Assembly: GCA_946482045.1 (NCBI GenBank)
Contig: CAMLPZ010000132.1
Location: forward strand, 1 to 11,188
Origin: an uncultured Asticcacaulis sp.
GTDB lineage: Bacteria > Pseudomonadota > Alphaproteobacteria > Caulobacterales > Caulobacteraceae
Direction of reading: 5' to 3'
DNA length: 11,188 nt
Part shown: piece by piece, positions 7,253 through 11,188 of the stretch
Layout of the letters: the number at the start of each line of letters is the position of its first letter
Position numbering within the stretch: position 1 is the first letter of the stretch
The notes under the pieces: model-generated
The model's database searches: none
Told to the model about the DNA's origin: nothing
Seen by the model: the letters and a program-made list of their open reading frames with translations, nothing else
Program-made: the position numbers and the translations under genes

Positions 7253-7281
7253 TTGACTCTCGACACTTCTTCTCATACACT
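7253..7281 (+). promoter_or_regulatory. Sigma-70-type promoter of the padR-HAAS operon
   Basis: TTGACT (7253-7258), exactly 17 bp, then TACACT (7276-7281) is a good match to the -35/-10 pattern. Transcription would start near 7288, about 38 nt before the PadR start codon. The -10 hexamer is part of the first operator-like palindrome, so a bound repressor would block polymerase. It is the clearest promoter in the window. Confidence 0.7.
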
Positions 7282-7312
7282 GTACGTCACACAGTATGCA
7301 TCATACAGTGTA
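7276..7312. promoter_or_regulatory. PadR operator-like palindrome cluster
   Basis: Two copies of the odd palindrome TACA-N-TGTA occur: TACACTGTA (7276-7284) and TACAGTGTA (7304-7312). Between them ACACAGTATG (7289-7298), CAT, CATACAGTGT (7302-7311) is an inverted repeat matching at 9 of 10 positions. The cluster covers the -10 element and the predicted start of transcription directly before the padR-type gene. This fits autorepression, as known for PadR regulators, whose operators are often ACTGTA/TACAGT-like dyads. Binding is inferred. Confidence 0.6.
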
Positions 7313-7325
7313 CGAGACGAGGCAT

Positions 7326-7667
7326 ATGAGCGACGAAGACGATCTTTACGAAAGCCTGAGGCAGGAGCTGCGGCGCGGGTCGCTGGGTTTGGCCGTGCTG
7401 GCGCGGTTGCGCGTCGAACGCTACGGCTACACCCTGCGCCAGGCCCTGGCGGACGACGGGCTGGAGATGGAGGAAAGCACCCTCTACCCGCTGCTGCGCC
7501 GCCTGGAATCCAAGGGCTTGCTCAACAGCGAGTGGCGCGAGGAGGACAAGCGCAAGAAGCGCTTCTACGTCCTGTCGGCCGCCGGCGAGGAGATGCTGCG
7601 CCGTCTCGTCCAGGAATGGCGAATGATCAACGCGTCGCTGGAACGCATAATGGAGACGGGGAGCTGA
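7326..7667 (+). CDS. PadR-family transcriptional regulator
   Basis: A 113-residue regulator with the PadR winged helix (residues about 15-85): LGLAVLARLRVERYGYTLRQ, EESTLYPLLRRLESKGLLN (49-67), then the wing SEWREEDKRKKRFYVLSAAG. A short C-terminal helix (89-110) would dimerise, as in the small PadR subfamily 2. These proteins usually repress their own operon until a ligand or membrane signal relieves them. I chose the ATG at 7326 (GAGG just upstream) over 7296, since the 7296 start falls inside the operator cluster and would leave a leader of only about 8 nt. It is followed 2 nt later by the HAAS membrane protein gene, a recurrent pairing in bacteria, under the promoter at 7253-7281. Confidence 0.92.
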   Translation: MSDEDDLYESLRQELRRGSLGLAVLARLRVERYGYTLRQALADDGLEMEESTLYPLLRRLESKGLLNSEWREEDKRKKRFYVLSAAGEEMLRRLVQEWRMINASLERIMETGS

Positions 7668-7669
7668 AC

Positions 7670-8797
7670 ATGGACATGATCGAAGACTATTTGCGCGCCG
7701 TGTCGCGCCTTCTGCCTGCCGCCAAGCGCGACGACATCATCGCGGAACTGCGCGACGAGATCCTGACGCGCATCGAGGCGAAGGAAGATGAGCTTGGCCG
7801 CACACTGACACCCGACGAGACCGAGCAATTGCTGCGGGACATCGGCCACCCCATCGTCGTGGCGGCTCGCTATCGCGACGAGCCGCAATATGCGGTGGGC
7901 CCTGCCCTCTATCCGTTCTGGAGCTTCGCCGTCCGGCTGGCCATCCTGATCCAGTTGGTCATCTGCGTGCTGGTCTTTATCGGCCGTGTCATCGGCGGCG
8001 GCGATGTGGCGCAGGCCTTCGGTGCCGCCATCGGCACCGGCGTGACCGGCATCATGACGCTGATCGGCTTTGCGACGGTGGCGGCGTGGCTTGTCGAACG
8101 CAAGACCGTCAAGATCGACTACCTGACCAACTGGCGCGTCCGCGACCTGGGATTTATCGACTTCACAGCATGGGAATGGAATGACATGAGCGACTGGTTC
8201 AAATCCGGCGGCTATCCCGCCACCTCCCCGTCAACCGCCTACGTCAAGGACGCGCCCGCCCCTGCCCGGGAATGGCACCAGCGCCGCTCGGCCGCCAGCG
8301 AAGCCATTGGCACCATTGTCGGCTCGGCCTTCGTGCTCCTGTGGTGGACGGGTGTAATCCGCTTTGGCTTTACCGCCATCGATCCCGCGTCCGTGCCCGT
8401 CCTCTATTTCGGCGGCCTGGCCGATATCGACTGGCCGGCGCTGAAGGACATGCTGTTCGTGCCCGTCATCGCCTATCTGGCCGCCGCCATGGCCTTTGCC
8501 GGCCTGACCCTGGCCATGCCGGGCGCAATCCGCTTGCAGGGTATGGCCGGGATCGCGATGGGCGCTGCCAAGCTCGCCTTCGACGCCTGGGTCTGGTACC
8601 TGTCACCCCTTGCGCCGATCGTCAGCCTCGCCTCGCCGGCCGAGTTCGGCGACCGGGTCCGCGACGTGATTGGTCTGCCCATCCACCTGCCGGCGATCTT
8701 TACCTTCGCCATTATCCTCAGCGCGCTGGGCGCCCTGTTCCGCATCCTGTCGGGCCTGACCACGGTCGTCACGGGACAACGTTACGACAAGGTATGA
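7670..8797 (+). CDS. HAAS-domain (PadR-associated) multi-pass membrane protein
   Basis: A 375-residue inner-membrane protein. The N-terminal helical domain (residues 4-70: IEDYLRAVSRLLPAAKRDDI, ELRDEI, LTPDETEQLLRDIGHPIVVA) matches the HAAS/DUF1700-type domain that accompanies PadR regulators and is thought to signal to or hold them. Membrane segments are visible at about 86-106, 119-141, 212-232, 261-283, perhaps 292-310, and 341-363. The loop 142-210 is polar and rich in Trp. The start at 7670 has GGGGAG 6 nt upstream and lies 2 nt after the PadR stop; Met3 (7676) is an alternative. It is likely a sensor or effector of the PadR switch, with ligand unknown. Transcription probably ends at the terminator at 8884-8910, inside the convergent gene. 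Confidence 0.85.
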   Translation: MDMIEDYLRAVSRLLPAAKRDDIIAELRDEILTRIEAKEDELGRTLTPDETEQLLRDIGHPIVVAARYRDEPQYAVGPALYPFWSFAVRLAILIQLVICVLVFIGRVIGGGDVAQAFGAAIGTGVTGIMTLIGFATVAAWLVERKTVKIDYLTNWRVRDLGFIDFTAWEWNDMSDWFKSGGYPATSPSTAYVKDAPAPAREWHQRRSAASEAIGTIVGSAFVLLWWTGVIRFGFTAIDPASVPVLYFGGLADIDWPALKDMLFVPVIAYLAAAMAFAGLTLAMPGAIRLQGMAGIAMGAAKLAFDAWVWYLSPLAPIVSLASPAEFGDRVRDVIGLPIHLPAIFTFAIILSALGALFRILSGLTTVVTGQRYDKV

Positions 8798-8799
8798 CG

Positions 8800-9915
8800 T
8801 CATGCCGGGGCTTGAACGGGATGCGCGCCATCCCAATCATGGCCTGGCAGGATGCTTCCCATCGGCCGCGAAACATAGACCAGGGCTCCGGCTTCCGCCG
8901 GAGCCTTTTTCGCGAGGATACGCCGGTACAGGTCGATATAGTCCTGCGCCATGCGATCGACGCAGAACCGGCGCCTGACCGCATCGGATGTTTCGCGGCG
9001 ACTGAGCGTCCCGATCCGGCCGACGGCGGCAATGGCGTCATCGGTGCCGCCAACCAGAAAACCCGTGCGGCCGTGATCGATGATCTCGGGCATTGAGCCG
9101 CGCCGCACGGCGATGACCGGCGTGCCGCAGGCCATGGCTTCGATGACCGAAAGCCCGAACGGCTCGTTGAAATTGATCAGGTGCAGCAGGGCATAGGCTT
9201 GGCCCAGGGCCTTCTGCCGCGCGGGACCACCAACAGCGCCGTGATAGATGACCCGGTCGCCGTCGATATGGGGCCGGACGTCGTGTTCGAAGTAGCCCTG
9301 GTCCTGGACGATGCCATAGATATGCAATCGGCGGCCAACGGCTGTGGCAACCCGAATGGCTTCGGCCGTGCCCTTGTCGGGGTGGATGCGGCCGAAATAA
9401 AGCAAATCCTGGCTGCCCGCCGGATCGAACGGAAAGTCCTGTGGCACGATGCCATGGTGAATGGTGGCGGCATATTTGAGATCGGGATGCCGGTCGGCGT
9501 CGCTGATCGCCACATAATGAATGCGGTCTTCGAACGGCTTGTACATCGGCAGGATGCGGTCTGACGAAAAGCCGTGGATCGTCGTGACCATAGGCGTATC
9601 GACCAGCCCGGAAAAGGCATGCGCCGGGAAATCGGCCTGGTTATGGATGATGTCGAAGCGGTCGGCCTGGGCGAACACGTGGCTGAGGTGGCGGAATTCC
9701 CAAACCTTGGCGTCGATCGACGGGTCTTCGCTGTAAGGCGCCGGCACGACGCCGTCCAGGCGCGCCGAGGTCAGGCTGTCTTGCGTCGCGAACAGGGTGA
9801 CATCGATGCCGCGCGCCACCAGCGCCTCGGTCAGCAGGCTGGTGACCAGTTCCCAGGGACCGTAGTGGCGCGGCGGCGTACGCCAGGCGATGGGGGCGAT
9901 CATGGCAATGCGCAT
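8800..9915 (-). CDS. GT4-family glycosyltransferase
   Basis: A 371-residue cytosolic retaining glycosyltransferase with the GT-B fold. The N-terminal Rossmann half holds MRIAMIAPIAWRTPPRHYGP and TTIHGFSSDR (111-120). The linker and C-terminal half hold LLYFGRIHPDKGTAEAI (171-187) and the nucleotide-sugar-binding E-x7-E motif, EPFGLSVIEAMACGTPVIA, with Glu251 and Glu259. The family transfers a sugar from an NDP-sugar donor; acceptor and sugar cannot be told. The ATG at 9915 comes 1 nt after the stop of the GH13 gene, with GGAGAG inside that gene's last codons, so translation is coupled. The last 30 or so residues (from about 340) look like an unstructured extension, and their DNA doubles as the terminator of the convergent operon. 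The stop lies 2 nt from the HAAS gene's stop. Confidence 0.9.
   Translation of the reverse strand: MRIAMIAPIAWRTPPRHYGPWELVTSLLTEALVARGIDVTLFATQDSLTSARLDGVVPAPYSEDPSIDAKVWEFRHLSHVFAQADRFDIIHNQADFPAHAFSGLVDTPMVTTIHGFSSDRILPMYKPFEDRIHYVAISDADRHPDLKYAATIHHGIVPQDFPFDPAGSQDLLYFGRIHPDKGTAEAIRVATAVGRRLHIYGIVQDQGYFEHDVRPHIDGDRVIYHGAVGGPARQKALGQAYALLHLINFNEPFGLSVIEAMACGTPVIAVRRGSMPEIIDHGRTGFLVGGTDDAIAAVGRIGTLSRRETSDAVRRRFCVDRMAQDYIDLYRRILAKKAPAEAGALVYVSRPMGSILPGHDWDGAHPVQAPA
8884..8910 (+). terminator. Intrinsic terminator of the padR-HAAS transcript, inside the GT4 coding region
   Basis: GGCTCCGGC (8884-8892), loop TTCC, GCCGGAGCC (8897-8905) and TTTTT (8906-8910): a perfect 9-bp GC-rich stem with a T-run on the plus strand. 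This is a textbook rho-independent terminator 87 bp after the HAAS stop. On the minus strand the same bases encode KAPAEAGA of the GT4 C-terminus. There the stem is followed by CTGG, so it should not stop that transcript. Confidence 0.75.
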
Positions 9916-9916
9916 C

Positions 9917-11188
9917 TTACTTACTCTCCAGGCGCAGGACGACGCCTTCGTTGGGGCTCAGAACGCCTTCGCCACCGATGGACGTCAACGTCGACAGCAG
10001 CCGCTCGGCCACAGTTGCATCCGCCGGCACAATCAGCTTGCGCGGCTGGGCCGTCAGATTGAGCGCGACCAGAAGACGCTGGCCATCTTCGCGGCGTTCA
10101 TAGGTCAGCACGTCGTGATCTCCCGGCTGAAGCGCGAAGTCGCCGCAGTTCAGCGCGGGGTATTCGCGACGCAGGCGCAGCAGGCGACGGTAGAAGTTCA
10201 GCATGGAGGACGGGTCGCTGTCCTGCGCCGCGACATTGCGTGCCTGCCAGTCGTCATTGAGCGGCAGCCACGGTTCGGCGGTGCTGAACCCCGCATTCGG
10301 GCCGTCATCCCACGGCATGGGCGTGCGCGATCCGTCCCGGCCTAGCCCAAGTCCCGGCTGGCGAAGGTCTTGCGGATCGCGGATACGATCGGGCGGGATG
10401 GTGACCTTGCCGATACCCAGCTCGTCGCCCTGGTAAAGCGTAGGTGTCCCGCGCAGCGTCAGGAGCAGCATGGCGGCCACGCGCGCCTGCGCCTCGCCCA
10501 GGCGGCCGGCGATGCGCGGCGCGTCGTGGCTGCCGATCACCCAATTGGGCCAGCCGCCGGGGGGCATGGCGGCTTCGTAGTCGGCAATGATCTTGGCTAG
10601 TGCCTGGGCGTTCCATGGCGCGTCGAGCAGCTGGAAATTGAAGGGCAGATGGACGCCCGGCGTATCGGGGTCGCCGTAATATCTCACCAGTTGCTCAACC
10701 GGCAGGCATATCTCGCCGACCAGCAGGCGTTCGCCATACGCATCGGCGATCTGGCGAAAGCTGTGGGCGACCTGATGAACTTCGGGCTGGTTGGCCGAAT
10801 GGTGCTGCAATACCCGGAACTTCTCCCCCATTTCGGGGCGGAAATCGGGATTGAGCGGGTTGTCGGGCAGGCCCTCGGCCTTGATGCAATGCCACATGAC
10901 GTCGATGCGGAAGCCATCGACGCCCCGGTCGAACCAGAAGCGCAGCACGTCGGTCATGGCCTGGCGAACCTCAGGGTTGCGCCAGTTGAGATCGGCCTGC
11001 TCCTTCAGGAAGGTGCGCAGGTAGTATTGCCCGGTCCTGTCATCCAGTTCCCAGGCCAGCCCGCCCATGTCGCTGGTCCAGTTATTCGGCGGCCCGCCGT
11101 CGGGCCCCGGATCGCGCCAGATGTACCAGTCGCGCTTCGGATTGTCGCGCGACGACCGGCTTTCGATAAACCACGGATGCTCGATCGA
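9917..11188 (-). CDS. GH13 alpha-glucosidase / alpha-amylase-family enzyme, N-terminus outside window
   Basis: The visible 423 residues are the greater part of a GH13 enzyme; the reading frame stays open to position 11188. They begin SIEHPWFIESRSSRDNPKRD and WYIWRDPGPDGGPPNNW, wording of oligo-1,6-glucosidases and alpha-glucosidases rather than of starch amylases. Catalytic residues are the nucleophile Asp in GFRIDV (10901-10903), the acid/base Glu in VGEI (10712-10714), and the transition-state Asp in GSHDAPR (10523-10525). RTPMPWD and a C-terminal beta domain (about 10150 downwards, ending VVLRLESK) follow. It would cleave terminal alpha-glucosidic bonds of maltose- or isomaltose-type sugars by a retaining mechanism; the exact linkage is unclear. 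No signal peptide can be judged because the start is missing. The GT4 gene follows 1 nt after its stop. Confidence 0.92.
   Translation of the reverse strand, partial: SIEHPWFIESRSSRDNPKRDWYIWRDPGPDGGPPNNWTSDMGGLAWELDDRTGQYYLRTFLKEQADLNWRNPEVRQAMTDVLRFWFDRGVDGFRIDVMWHCIKAEGLPDNPLNPDFRPEMGEKFRVLQHHSANQPEVHQVAHSFRQIADAYGERLLVGEICLPVEQLVRYYGDPDTPGVHLPFNFQLLDAPWNAQALAKIIADYEAAMPPGGWPNWVIGSHDAPRIAGRLGEAQARVAAMLLLTLRGTPTLYQGDELGIGKVTIPPDRIRDPQDLRQPGLGLGRDGSRTPMPWDDGPNAGFSTAEPWLPLNDDWQARNVAAQDSDPSSMLNFYRRLLRLRREYPALNCGDFALQPGDHDVLTYERREDGQRLLVALNLTAQPRKLIVPADATVAERLLSTLTSIGGEGVLSPNEGVVLRLESK

Noticed and set aside
7253..7669. Upstream extension of the HAAS reading frame through the PadR gene (514-codon version)
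   Set aside because: It would overlap the whole PadR gene out of frame. The start at 7670 has a good ribosome-binding site and begins the HAAS domain exactly.
10523..10531. GSHD instead of the usual GNHD in the GH13 active-site region IV, as a possible inactivation
   Set aside because: The His and Asp are intact, and Ser at this place occurs in active relatives as far as I know. Nucleophile and acid/base residues are also present.

Overview
The window is GC-rich, fully coding on both strands, and looks like an alphaproteobacterial chromosome. Caulobacterales (for example an Asticcacaulis-like genome) is my best guess, with modest confidence. The reasons are the protein styles, the TonB-receptor-like motif wording, and the 'CTTCCCCGT..ACGGGGAAG' type intergenic palindromes. 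I see no RNA genes, CRISPR array, prophage or transposase. No gap between genes exceeds about 280 bp.

Layout. (1) Positions 1-1699, minus strand: a tight three-gene operon of glutathione S-transferase, PNPOx-like flavin/nucleotide-binding protein, and an NTF2-like DUF1348 protein cut by the window edge. A LysR regulator (1980-2873, plus) is divergent to it. The shared 280-bp spacer carries a good LysR T-N11-A palindrome and a 148-bp inverted-repeat element. (2) 2914-4728, minus: a secreted YfbK-type von Willebrand factor A protein, convergent with the LysR gene across a 15-bp perfect palindrome. Its N-terminus carries two halves of a TonB-dependent-receptor plug signature, which is the most unusual thing in the window. 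(3) 4908-5324, plus: a single-domain bacterial globin, divergent from the VWA gene. (4) 5328-6494, minus: a DUF2252 protein, convergent with the globin at a 3-nt gap. (5) 6645-7220, plus: a small exported or membrane-anchored protein with four cysteines. (6) 7326-8797, plus: a PadR regulator followed by a HAAS-type multi-pass membrane protein, with a clear sigma-70 promoter and overlapping operator-like palindromes. (7) 8800-11188, minus: a GH13 alpha-glucosidase/amylase-family enzyme (N-terminus outside the window) followed 1 nt later by a GT4 glycosyltransferase.

How the genes work together. The GST cluster looks like a LysR-controlled detoxification or redox unit. The PadR-HAAS pair is a self-regulated membrane module of a common type. 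The GH13-GT4 pair is a carbohydrate unit. A textbook intrinsic terminator for the PadR-HAAS transcript lies inside the 3' coding end of the convergent GT4 gene. I did not find a clearly new multi-gene system. The VWA/plug-motif fusion and the embedded terminator are the observations most worth following.
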